Source of the DNA: Candidatus Anaerobutyricum avicola
GTDB taxonomy: Bacteria; Bacillota; Clostridia; Lachnospirales; Lachnospiraceae
DNA: 64,000 nt
Direction: 5' to 3'
Assembly: GCA_019113845.1 (NCBI GenBank)
Contig: DXGQ01000016.1
Span: 36,125-100,124, forward strand
The notes under the pieces are model-generated. The model made no database searches, had not been told where the DNA came from, and saw nothing but the letters and a program-made list of their open reading frames with translations. Below, in pieces: positions 56,680-64,000 of this stretch; position 1 is the stretch's first letter; each line of letters starts with the position of its first letter. A program made the translations under genes and the position numbers.

Positions 56680-57537
56680 ATGAACATGGAGAATATATCA
56701 GCAATGCGTCAGCACCAGGCTGTGCTGGCCTGGGCGGGCTGTGCCAAAGAAATCATGCAGTTTGTGGAAAAAATTTCAGATGGTCTGGTGTGTGAACTGC
56801 TTTATCTCTGTGCGTTGGATGGAATGCCTATTGCTGAGCTGGAGAGAATTTACGCTCTGCCGGCAAAAGACCGGAAGGAAAAGGCCGCTGAGATCTGGAA
56901 GGAACGACAGAGATTCCTGCAGAGGATATATGGAAAAAATGCGGAGATAGAACAACAGCATGTAGTGGAATTACATCAGGAAATCAAGCAGATGATTAAA
57001 AACAGTGAAAAGAAGCAAAGAGAACTGGAAAGCGGCATGACAGAAATACGGAATCTATGTAAATCTTGGCAGGAACGCCAAAATGAGTCCGGTACTTCTG
57101 TGCTTGATGGCGACAAGACTTTGCTGGAGGAAACAGAAGAGAAACTGCGGGAAGTGGAAGGAAAGTTGGCTGCTTTACAAAAAGAGTATGATTCTTTGCA
57201 GGAAGAAAACAGGCACGGGAAAGAACATGCAATGGAGGAGGCAGAAAATAAAGAGATATCAGCAGAGAGGAACAAAGAGATGGCAGTTCAAAAAAGTTTT
57301 CGTGGCTTATTTGAAAGAATGCGAAGAAAGTCAGAATCTAAAAAGTTTATTACCGATTATCTGAGTAATAAAGAGTACAGCAAAGAACAAAAGGACTATT
57401 TGCTGCGGTGTTTGGAGAGCGGGGATAAAATCCGGGAAATCCAAAAATTTGCTTCCCCCCGGCTGACGATTCCCATGATGGAACGGCTCCGGAATCTTAA
57501 TAGGAAATCATCCATTTGTCAAAGAAGGGAGGGATAA
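56680..57537 (+). CDS. Coiled-coil protein of unknown function
   Basis: 285 residues. An N-terminal helical domain (LAWAGCAKEIMQFVEK, then CALDGMPIAELERIYAL) resembles a small helix-turn-helix; a long coiled coil follows (about 90-190), then a basic C-terminus. A terminator hairpin covers the ATG at 56650, so 56680 or 56686 is the likelier start; neither has a strong ribosome site. It precedes ardC by 1 nt. Function unknown. Confidence 0.6.
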   Translation: MNMENISAMRQHQAVLAWAGCAKEIMQFVEKISDGLVCELLYLCALDGMPIAELERIYALPAKDRKEKAAEIWKERQRFLQRIYGKNAEIEQQHVVELHQEIKQMIKNSEKKQRELESGMTEIRNLCKSWQERQNESGTSVLDGDKTLLEETEEKLREVEGKLAALQKEYDSLQEENRHGKEHAMEEAENKEISAERNKEMAVQKSFRGLFERMRRKSESKKFITDYLSNKEYSKEQKDYLLRCLESGDKIREIQKFASPRLTIPMMERLRNLNRKSSICQRREG

Positions 57538-57538
57538 C

Positions 57539-58621
57539 ATGGCAAGTTCTGTGGAGCAGCAGAGTCTGCCAGCATCTGAGCCTGTCCGGCCAATCCTTCT
57601 GACTTCCAGGAATCCGACGGATAAGATAAAAGAATTGACCGACCGCTTAGAGGAAGGAATCCAGGAAGTATTCCAAAGCAGAAAATATCAGGAATATCTG
57701 CAGGTGATGTCAAAATTTTATAATTACAGTTTTAATAATCTCATTCTGATTGCCATGCAGAAACCAGATGCATCTCTGATTGCCGGATATTCGGCGTGGC
57801 AGAAACAATTTGGCCGGCATGTGAAAAAGGGGGAAAAAGGGATTAAAATCCTGGCGCCCATGTTCCAAAAAAAGAAAGTAGATGTGGACGAGAAAACAGT
57901 GACAGAGCCGACAGAAGGACAGACGGAAGAAATAGAAAAGGTTATTACCGGATTCAAGGTGGTATCTGTTTTCGATGTTTCCCAAACAGAAGGCAAGGAA
58001 TTGCCATCGTATGGTGTGGATATGCTGCAGGGAGGAGTGGATGACTATCCGAATTTTTTTCAGGCGATCAGGGAAATAGCACCGGTGCCAGTAGGGTTTG
58101 AAGATATCCCTGGAGAGGCCCATGGGTATTATCATCAAACAGAAAAAAGGATTGCCATAGCAGAAGGAATGAGTGAGATTCAGAATGTCAAAACTCTTCT
58201 GCATGAGATCGCCCACGCGAAGCTGCATGATATCGATAGGGATGTGCCAGAGGAACAACAAAAAAATCAGCCCGATCGGTATACAAAAGAGGTACAGGCA
58301 GAAAGCATCGCCTATGTCATCTGTCAGCATTACGGCATGGATACGTCAGAGTATTCGTTTGCATATATTGCTGGTTGGAGTACGGACAGAGAAGTACCAG
58401 AGTTGAAAGCATCTTTAGACACGATCCGAAGTACGTCAAGGGAGATGATTACAGAGATTGACCAGCAGCTGTCTATTATTCGGAATTATCGGAAAGAGGA
58501 ACAAGTTCAAAAAACGGAGAAAGGGAACTGTTTGGAACAAAATGGGATGGATATCCAGAATAAGGACAGGAGAACCATGGAAGGGAAGGAGGTGGTGGGA
58601 AGAGGCTTATCAATCAGATAG
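57539..58621 (+). CDS. ArdC-like antirestriction protein with zinc peptidase domain
   Basis: 360 residues. The N-terminal ssDNA-binding ArdC domain (SKFYNYSFNNLILIAMQKP, GYSAWQKQFGRHVKKGEKGI) is followed by an ImmA/IrrE-type zinc peptidase with LLHEIAHAKLHD (HExxH) and a later Glu (AESIAYVIC). ArdC protects incoming single-stranded DNA from host restriction. A Lys/Gly-rich C-terminus ends the protein. It starts the DUF5688 run. Confidence 0.82.
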   Translation: MASSVEQQSLPASEPVRPILLTSRNPTDKIKELTDRLEEGIQEVFQSRKYQEYLQVMSKFYNYSFNNLILIAMQKPDASLIAGYSAWQKQFGRHVKKGEKGIKILAPMFQKKKVDVDEKTVTEPTEGQTEEIEKVITGFKVVSVFDVSQTEGKELPSYGVDMLQGGVDDYPNFFQAIREIAPVPVGFEDIPGEAHGYYHQTEKRIAIAEGMSEIQNVKTLLHEIAHAKLHDIDRDVPEEQQKNQPDRYTKEVQAESIAYVICQHYGMDTSEYSFAYIAGWSTDREVPELKASLDTIRSTSREMITEIDQQLSIIRNYRKEEQVQKTEKGNCLEQNGMDIQNKDRRTMEGKEVVGRGLSIR

Positions 58622-58674
58622 AACAATAGAAACCAGCAGGAAGACAGTATAACGTGATAGGAAGGAAGAAAAAA

Positions 58675-58812
58675 ATGAAAAGTTATGAAATGACAAGAAT
58701 GAACAGAAAGCAATGGGAAGAAAAAATGAAACAGAGAATGTCAGTTTATCGGGAGCAGATGGCATTCTTAGTAAAAGAAGAGAAAAAAGCAGAGGGAGGA
58801 ACAAAGGCATGA
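58675..58812 (+). CDS. Small basic hypothetical protein
   Basis: 45 residues, a single probable helix (MTRMNRKQWEEKMKQRMSVY) with a strong TAGGAAGGAAG ribosome site. The stop overlaps the DUF5688 start by 3 nt, so the genes are coupled. Confidence 0.6.
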   Translation: MKSYEMTRMNRKQWEEKMKQRMSVYREQMAFLVKEEKKAEGGTKA

Positions 58813-59873
58813 TGAACCAAAATGAATTTTTTGAGTATATGAGAGACCATATCCGTACGTATCTTCCGGCAGAGTACGCCGATGCGGAAATAGAATTAGT
58901 AGAAAATGTCAAACATAACGATGTGCATTTAACAGCTCTGCTGATAAGAAATGAAGAAGAGACGATGGTACCGAACATTTATCTGGATACATTTTTCAGA
59001 GAGTATCAGCATGGGATGCCGATCGAAGACTGTCTGGAACATATGGCAGAAATTCGGGTGAGGGAAGGTGAAAACATGAAGATGCAGGTAGGAGCAGTGC
59101 AGGATATCTATGATTATGACAAAGTGAAAGAACGTCTGCAGATCCGGCTTTGTGATTATGAAGGTAACAAAGAACGTCTGCAGGGAGCGGTATATCAAAA
59201 GCAGGGAGATTTTGCCCTTACCTACTATGTCATTATAGCTAGTAATGAGAAGGGGGAAGCAGTTTATCAGATTAAGGAAGAAATGGTGGAACGATGGGGT
59301 GTTGACCAGGAGACGGTACATAACGATGCGTTGCTGGCGGATAAAAAAAGAGGGGTTACTCTCAAAGATATAGATGATGTTCTGGGAAATTATTTTTACG
59401 GATCATCAGTGCAAGAGAATCTTTTGTTAAGGGAGGAGCCTTTGGATCTGGATCAGAACTCTCCCTATCTATTTGTTTTATCAAATGAATCCGGACAAAA
59501 TGGAGCCGGCGTGCTTTATCAACCGGGAGTGATGGAAAAAATTGCTGATTTGATGGATGGAGATTATTATGTCCTTCCGTCCTCGATACATGAACTGATG
59601 ATTTTGCCTGCCGATCCCAATATTCATGCAGAAACCCTGCAGTCTTTTGTACGGGAGATCAATGCAAATAAAGTAGATATAGAGGATCAGCTTTCCGATA
59701 AAGTTCAGTATTATGATAATACAAACCGGGTGCTGGTGAATGCAGTAGAAATGGAACGGGAAGAGTGGCAAAAAGATTTTGGGGAAACCAGCCCAGACCT
59801 GCCGTCCCATATGCCAGAAAAAGAAAACAGGAAGGCTCCGGCAAGGATGCAGGAAAAAGGAATAAAACGATAA
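58809..59873 (+). CDS. DUF5688 family protein
   Basis: 354 residues. MMNQNEFFEYMRDHIRTYLP, then ADAEIELVENVKHNDVHLTALLI and NIYLDTFFREYQHGMPIEDCL match the DUF5688 family of conjugative elements, and the central and C-terminal parts (VYQIKEEMVERWGVDQE, YYVLPSSIHELMILP) match the same family. Unknown role. Chosen start is ATG 58809, overlapping the 45-residue gene; GGAGGAAC lies upstream. Confidence 0.75.
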   Translation: MMNQNEFFEYMRDHIRTYLPAEYADAEIELVENVKHNDVHLTALLIRNEEETMVPNIYLDTFFREYQHGMPIEDCLEHMAEIRVREGENMKMQVGAVQDIYDYDKVKERLQIRLCDYEGNKERLQGAVYQKQGDFALTYYVIIASNEKGEAVYQIKEEMVERWGVDQETVHNDALLADKKRGVTLKDIDDVLGNYFYGSSVQENLLLREEPLDLDQNSPYLFVLSNESGQNGAGVLYQPGVMEKIADLMDGDYYVLPSSIHELMILPADPNIHAETLQSFVREINANKVDIEDQLSDKVQYYDNTNRVLVNAVEMEREEWQKDFGETSPDLPSHMPEKENRKAPARMQEKGIKR

Positions 59874-59887
59874 AGAAAGGGAAATCG

Positions 59888-60127
59888 ATGAAAACTTTTT
59901 TAATATTCGGTGGTGTGATGTTTTCTCCGGCTTTTGTGCAGAGTGTAGAAAAGGAATACAATACCAGCTGTATCATTACTTTTGATAATGGGAGACGTCT
60001 GCGAGTCGCAGCATCCTATCCGGACGTGTGTCAAAAAATTAAAGAATCCTTTTTTGAAAGCAATCAGCCTTCTATAGCAAATGGGAATATATCGGTGCGA
60101 GAGGAGGATAATGTTTATGGATGCTGA
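59888..60127 (+). CDS. Small hypothetical protein
   Basis: 79 residues with a beta-rich pattern (SCIITFDNGRRLRVAASYPDV). No recognised domain. GAAAGGGAAATCG site before the ATG. Overlaps the next gene by 11 nt. Confidence 0.55.
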   Translation: MKTFLIFGGVMFSPAFVQSVEKEYNTSCIITFDNGRRLRVAASYPDVCQKIKESFFESNQPSIANGNISVREEDNVYGC

Positions 60128-61451
60128 CCGGGAGACACAGGAAATCTTTTTAAGCATTCAACGAGCAGCTGCGTGGATGGATCCCTTTCTTAAACTGACA
60201 ACCATGGGCGGAATCCTGCTTGTGCAGTATTTTGCCCGTATGGTCACGGAAAAGAAACTGCGGGCGGGAGTTTTTCAGGATTTTCAGCAGTTTATTAAGT
60301 TGACAGATGGCGAATACGATATTATGAATGTGCCGGCAGTGGATACCAGCCAGATCAGTGCAGAATTACATGACCTCGGTGTGCGTCATATGGTACTGCC
60401 AGATCTCGACAAAGAAGATGGAATGCTGCAAGTGGCCGTATACCAGCCAGACAGGGATAAATTTGGTGCGTGGTATCAGCGTTATATTCTGAGTGAGATG
60501 CAGGGCGGTGAACGGGAAGTCCGTGATCTTAGGAATTTGACCGCTGGCAGGACGAGCATTCTTTCGCTTCCCGTAGAGGCGTTGGATGTGGAATGGAAGG
60601 AAGATTTTAAGGCCATGGGAGTGAATTATGCTTCTCTGCCGGATTTGCGGGTCGGCGATGGTCAGATACAGATCATTGTTGCAAACAGTGATCTGCCGCA
60701 GGTGGAGCAGTGGTATCAGCTTAAAAGAGAGGATTTGAAGAAAGAAGGTATTACACTGGAAGACTACAGTACGATATCCATGACGGAATATTCCCAGACT
60801 GGACAGATGTCAGAGCAGTCTTATATGGAAAGTGCATCCACAGATTATCAGGAGGCAAACCAAAAATATGAAGGAAAGGAAAAAGGTGAGGCAGAGAATG
60901 CGGTGAAAGAAAATCAAAAAATAAAAGAAGAAAATGCGGTATCCTTTGAACAATATAAGAGTGATCCGGATTATATTCCTTTAAGTATCGACCGCAAGAC
61001 CTTGGTAGAGCAGGCGTCAAGGAATTTGCAGGATTTCTGGAAAGAAGGAAATTTTGCCTGCCGGATTCCCGGGACCTGGGGAAACAGGGAATATCTTCTT
61101 TTATTGCCTTTGCAGCAGGTCTTTGTCCGGAAAGAACGAGATACTTATCTCGCATTTATTAATAAAAACAGTCCTCCTACTGTAATACATTCAGAAACAG
61201 GAAAAGCCATGCGGGGGATAAAAGAAATGTCCGGCAGTACTTTTGCTAAAAAGTATTTTGATCCTGTGATGAGCCCGTCCGCAGAGAGAAAACGTGACCG
61301 GGCAGATGTGGACAGAGGGCAGGATCGTTCCCCGGAAAGAATGGATCTCTATCTGAAAAAAGAGAAAAAACAGCCGGATGTATCCATTCATTATAAACCA
61401 GACCCTGGTAAGCCGGAGCGTATCATACCGCCGCCGGTCTTAAAAAAATGA
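60117..61451 (+). CDS. PcfB-like (DUF3801) protein with two copies of the fold
   Basis: 444 residues. Two similar halves at about 25-135 and 145-225 (LRAGVFQDFQQFIKLTDGEY, HDLGVRHMVLPDLDKEDGML, and FKAMGVNYASLPDLRVGDGQ) resemble PcfB, the partner of the coupling protein PcfC that couples substrate to the channel. A long linker, a third domain (QASRNLQDFWKEGNFACRIP) and a basic C-terminus (KRDRADVDRGQD) follow. The start at 60117 has AGGAGG at 9 nt. It directly precedes virD4. Confidence 0.65.
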   Translation: MDADRETQEIFLSIQRAAAWMDPFLKLTTMGGILLVQYFARMVTEKKLRAGVFQDFQQFIKLTDGEYDIMNVPAVDTSQISAELHDLGVRHMVLPDLDKEDGMLQVAVYQPDRDKFGAWYQRYILSEMQGGEREVRDLRNLTAGRTSILSLPVEALDVEWKEDFKAMGVNYASLPDLRVGDGQIQIIVANSDLPQVEQWYQLKREDLKKEGITLEDYSTISMTEYSQTGQMSEQSYMESASTDYQEANQKYEGKEKGEAENAVKENQKIKEENAVSFEQYKSDPDYIPLSIDRKTLVEQASRNLQDFWKEGNFACRIPGTWGNREYLLLLPLQQVFVRKERDTYLAFINKNSPPTVIHSETGKAMRGIKEMSGSTFAKKYFDPVMSPSAERKRDRADVDRGQDRSPERMDLYLKKEKKQPDVSIHYKPDPGKPERIIPPPVLKK

Positions 61452-61500
61452 GACATACGCCAGCCGGATAATAGAATTCCGGCTGGCGGGAAAGGAAATC

Positions 61501-63717
61501 ATGATACAAAAAAGAAAGACGCCATGGGGATTCTTTGTATTTCTGCTGATTCTTGTATTGATATGCGCCTACTTTATTTCCGGTTTATTTCTCATACAAG
61601 GAGTGACAGTACAGAACTATCAGGACAAGTTACTTTATATTCTTTCACATCCATTGACGCTATGGTTTAACGAAAAGACACCCGCAGTGATGGGAGTGGG
61701 AGTGATCTTATGGGTAATGGCGGTGTCTCATTATCTGACATATTACCGGAATTTTCACCCGGAAAGCGAACATGGAGTTGCGGAGTGGGAAAATATAAAA
61801 AAAGCAGCAAAACGGTTGCGGGATAAGGACGAGATACGTAATACCTATGTCAGCCAGAATATAAAAATTGGGTTTGATGCGTTATCTAATATGAACATGC
61901 TCATTATCGGTGGTTCCGGTTCCGGTAAGACAACCTCTGAACTGATCCCGAACCTGCTTCATACCAACATGACAAATATCATCCTGGATATCAAAGGAGA
62001 TCTTCTAAAAAAATATGGAGCGTACCTAAAACATATCGGTGTAACAGTGAAAGCCATCAATTTCAAAAATCCTTTGGAATCCCATCGATTTAATCCCTTC
62101 CAGTACATTAAAAACTACAGTGATTTAATTGGAATCATCACTAATATTCAGCAATCGGTAAAGCCGCCAGACGCAATGAAAGGAGATCCTTTTTGGGATG
62201 ATGGCGTTGCCCTTTATCTCCAATCATTATTTGAGTATGAATGGCTCATATCCAAGAAGCAGAATCGCATAGGAACTATGAACAATATCTTGCATCTGGT
62301 GAATCTGGAGACAAAAGCAGTAGATGAGGACGGTACGACTGCCCTGCAGCAGGAGATGGACAACCTGGCGAGAGTGTACGGAGAGGATTATCCGCCCGTG
62401 CGGGATTACCGGAAACTAAAAGAGGGGGCAACAGAGACTGTCCGATCGATCATCATCATGGTAAATGCGCAGCTGAAACTTTTTGAGATCCCGGAAATCC
62501 GTCGGATTTTTGAAGCTGACGATATCGATATCCCATCCCTGGGATTGGGTGTGGATGGAAATCCAGAGAAAAAAACTGCTTTGTTTTTAGTCATGCGCTC
62601 GGGAGATACGTCCTATAATCTGTTCGTGCAGATATTTTATACGCTTGTATTCCGTGTACTAAGAGATCTTGCTGATAATGACTGTCCGGGAGGGAAACTT
62701 CCAATCCATGTCCGGCTCTGGGCGGACGAATTTTATGCCGGCCCGAAACCGGCAGATTCCGAGATGCTTCTGGGAGAAATCCGAAGCCGGAATATGTCCA
62801 TGGTTCCAATCCTGCAGGACATCGCACAGATTAAAACATTGTATCCCAACGATAAATGGGAGATATTCACCGGAAACTGTGCGGTCACGATCTATCTTGG
62901 CTCCGGTCCTACTGCCCATAGTACTCATCAGTGGATCTCGGATATGTTAGAGGATATGACCATTGATACCCGCTCAGAGAGTATGGGGTATGCTTTGGCA
63001 TCCAACAGCAACTCAAATATGCAGATGCAAAAGGCGGGAATGAAGCTGATGACACCAGGGCAGGTCAGCCGGATGCCAAAAGATGACTGCATCCTCTTTA
63101 TTGAAGGGTGCCGTCCTGTTTATGATAAAAAGAACTGGCCGTTCCATACGAAAGCATTTAAGCAGGCAGAGGAACTGGCAGGTAAGAAAGGGTATAGGAA
63201 TCCTGTCCGGGCCATCTATAATGAAAAAACAGGCCAATATAAAACATTGGAAGGAGAAGAAAAAATCCGTATCTTATCGGAAGAGGAGTTTGCTTTCTTT
63301 AAAGAAGCGGAAAAAACCGATGAATCTATAAAAACCTTTGAAATGGACATGCAGCAATTTTTATATACAAACTGGCAGGAAACGCCTCGTCCGACAGAAG
63401 AAGAGATACACAATATGATCCAGAAGATTTCAAAAAAAGATATTTCTGGGATGAAGCCGCCGGCAGATGTGTATCCTCTTTTGGAGGAAGAGGATTATGA
63501 CAGAGAAAGTGAAGAAGAAAAGCCTTGGGATTTATCCGGAAGTATTTTTGATTGTCTGTTGCGCTATGCAGATCAGTTGTCTCCGGAGGAAATGGAAGAG
63601 ATCATTGGCGGCATGGAAGATGGATTGAGCGACAAGGAGATTAAATCATACTTTGCACTGCATGATGTGGAGAAGATGAAAATGTACAGAAGAATTCACA
63701 TTATCAAAATAATATGA
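61501..63717 (+). CDS. virD4: VirD4/PcfC-type coupling protein
   Basis: 738 residues. Two N-terminal transmembrane helices (FFVFLLILVLICAYFISGLF, VGVILWVMAVSHYL) are followed by the TraG/VirD4 ATPase: Walker A GGSGSGKTTSELIPNL, Walker B-like DIKGDLLKKYG, then VRLWADEFYAGPKPADSEM and SMVPILQDIAQ. It takes the relaxase-DNA complex to the secretion channel. The C-terminus is acidic and helical. GGAAAGGA-type site. Last gene in view. Confidence 0.93.
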   Translation: MIQKRKTPWGFFVFLLILVLICAYFISGLFLIQGVTVQNYQDKLLYILSHPLTLWFNEKTPAVMGVGVILWVMAVSHYLTYYRNFHPESEHGVAEWENIKKAAKRLRDKDEIRNTYVSQNIKIGFDALSNMNMLIIGGSGSGKTTSELIPNLLHTNMTNIILDIKGDLLKKYGAYLKHIGVTVKAINFKNPLESHRFNPFQYIKNYSDLIGIITNIQQSVKPPDAMKGDPFWDDGVALYLQSLFEYEWLISKKQNRIGTMNNILHLVNLETKAVDEDGTTALQQEMDNLARVYGEDYPPVRDYRKLKEGATETVRSIIIMVNAQLKLFEIPEIRRIFEADDIDIPSLGLGVDGNPEKKTALFLVMRSGDTSYNLFVQIFYTLVFRVLRDLADNDCPGGKLPIHVRLWADEFYAGPKPADSEMLLGEIRSRNMSMVPILQDIAQIKTLYPNDKWEIFTGNCAVTIYLGSGPTAHSTHQWISDMLEDMTIDTRSESMGYALASNSNSNMQMQKAGMKLMTPGQVSRMPKDDCILFIEGCRPVYDKKNWPFHTKAFKQAEELAGKKGYRNPVRAIYNEKTGQYKTLEGEEKIRILSEEEFAFFKEAEKTDESIKTFEMDMQQFLYTNWQETPRPTEEEIHNMIQKISKKDISGMKPPADVYPLLEEEDYDRESEEEKPWDLSGSIFDCLLRYADQLSPEEMEEIIGGMEDGLSDKEIKSYFALHDVEKMKMYRRIHIIKII

Positions 63718-64000
63718 TATAATAATAAAAAATGCTTGCAATTAAAAATAGCGAAATGTTTTATAATAATATTTTTTATTTGAGTGTTTTTTTCCTATAG
63801 ATTTATAGTATTATGGTTCGTTATGTAAGAATATGAAGTTATGGATATTATCTTTTTTCTAGTTTTTAAAGTAAGCGCTAAATAATCGACCGGATACCAA
63901 TGAATTGGATTTTATGAGATACTTCAGATACCTGGAGTAATTCACTTCATATCCGGATCTTGGATTTACAAAAGTTGCGATTTCACTTCATATCTACCGT
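63718..64000. other. AT-rich region with short repeats, no gene seen
   Basis: No open frame I would support. TTCACTTCATATC occurs at 63941-63953 and 63982-63994 (41 bp apart), and the inverse ATATGAAGT at 63831. The ICE continues past 64000; the recombinase is not in view. Confidence 0.4.

Noticed and set aside
28000..64000. Insertion sequences or transposase genes within the element.
   Set aside because: No transposase, recombinase or terminal inverted repeat of an IS was found; the only mobility genes are conjugative.

Overview
The window looks like chromosome from an anaerobic, spore-forming Lachnospiraceae-type Firmicute, into which an integrative and conjugative element (ICE) has inserted. 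Support for the host: cotJ spore-coat genes, Firmicute-type promoters and Shine-Dalgarno sites, a Tyr T-box, a TPP riboswitch, ferredoxin-type genes and a PadR/DUF1700 pair. Species cannot be named from sequence alone.

Core chromosome, 1-27935. A tRNA-Gly(CCC) lies next to a cotJABC operon (minus strand) whose cotJC is cut short. Then come an Fst-like type I toxin-antitoxin locus with its direct-repeat antisense RNA, two tandem CobW-type metallochaperone GTPases (one with a large His/Asp tract), and a TPP-riboswitch operon (thiamine-binding protein, ThiX/ThiY/ThiZ-like transporter). Next are PadR-DUF1700-membrane protein, an orphan diol-dehydratase reactivase large subunit, DegV, an SGNH hydrolase, two related C39-like cysteine peptidase proteins flanking ilvE and a glycogen-branching enzyme, and T-box-tyrS. 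A two-gene Fe-S operon follows, with a Crp/Fnr-like site in its promoter, then rhodanese, an RlmL-type methyltransferase, rdgB, a phosphodiesterase and rlmD. Two copies of an undescribed-looking foldable repeat lie at 20.03-20.46 kb.

ICE, about 27.9 kb to beyond the right edge. It begins at the 3' end of rlmD. Its maintenance module is DUF6075, a DUF3970-like gene, ParA, ParB (with a 12+12 bp inverted repeat inside the gene, a candidate parS) and RepA-N. A regulatory/defence module follows: a sigma-like protein, sortase B, SSB, XRE and BlaI regulators, and a CptIN-like type III toxin-antitoxin. Next is a GC-rich surface and type IV secretion module: an Ig-like protein, a very large repeat adhesin broken by one amber codon, and VirB2-like, VirB6/TrbL-like, PrgI, VirB4 and CHAP hydrolase proteins. 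Last is a DNA-processing module: a candidate oriT with an RP4-like nic, a helically phased array of TACCA/TGGTA palindromes, a ribbon-helix-helix protein, MobC, a MOBP relaxase, ArdC, a PcfB-like protein and the VirD4 coupling protein. No integrase or recombinase is in view; it probably lies beyond 64000.

The observations most worth following up are the phased palindrome array next to the candidate oriT, the type III toxin-antitoxin, the amber codon that separates the adhesin from its cell-wall anchor, the 17-bp palindromes that bracket the ICE modules, the intragenic parS candidate, and the paired foldable repeats.
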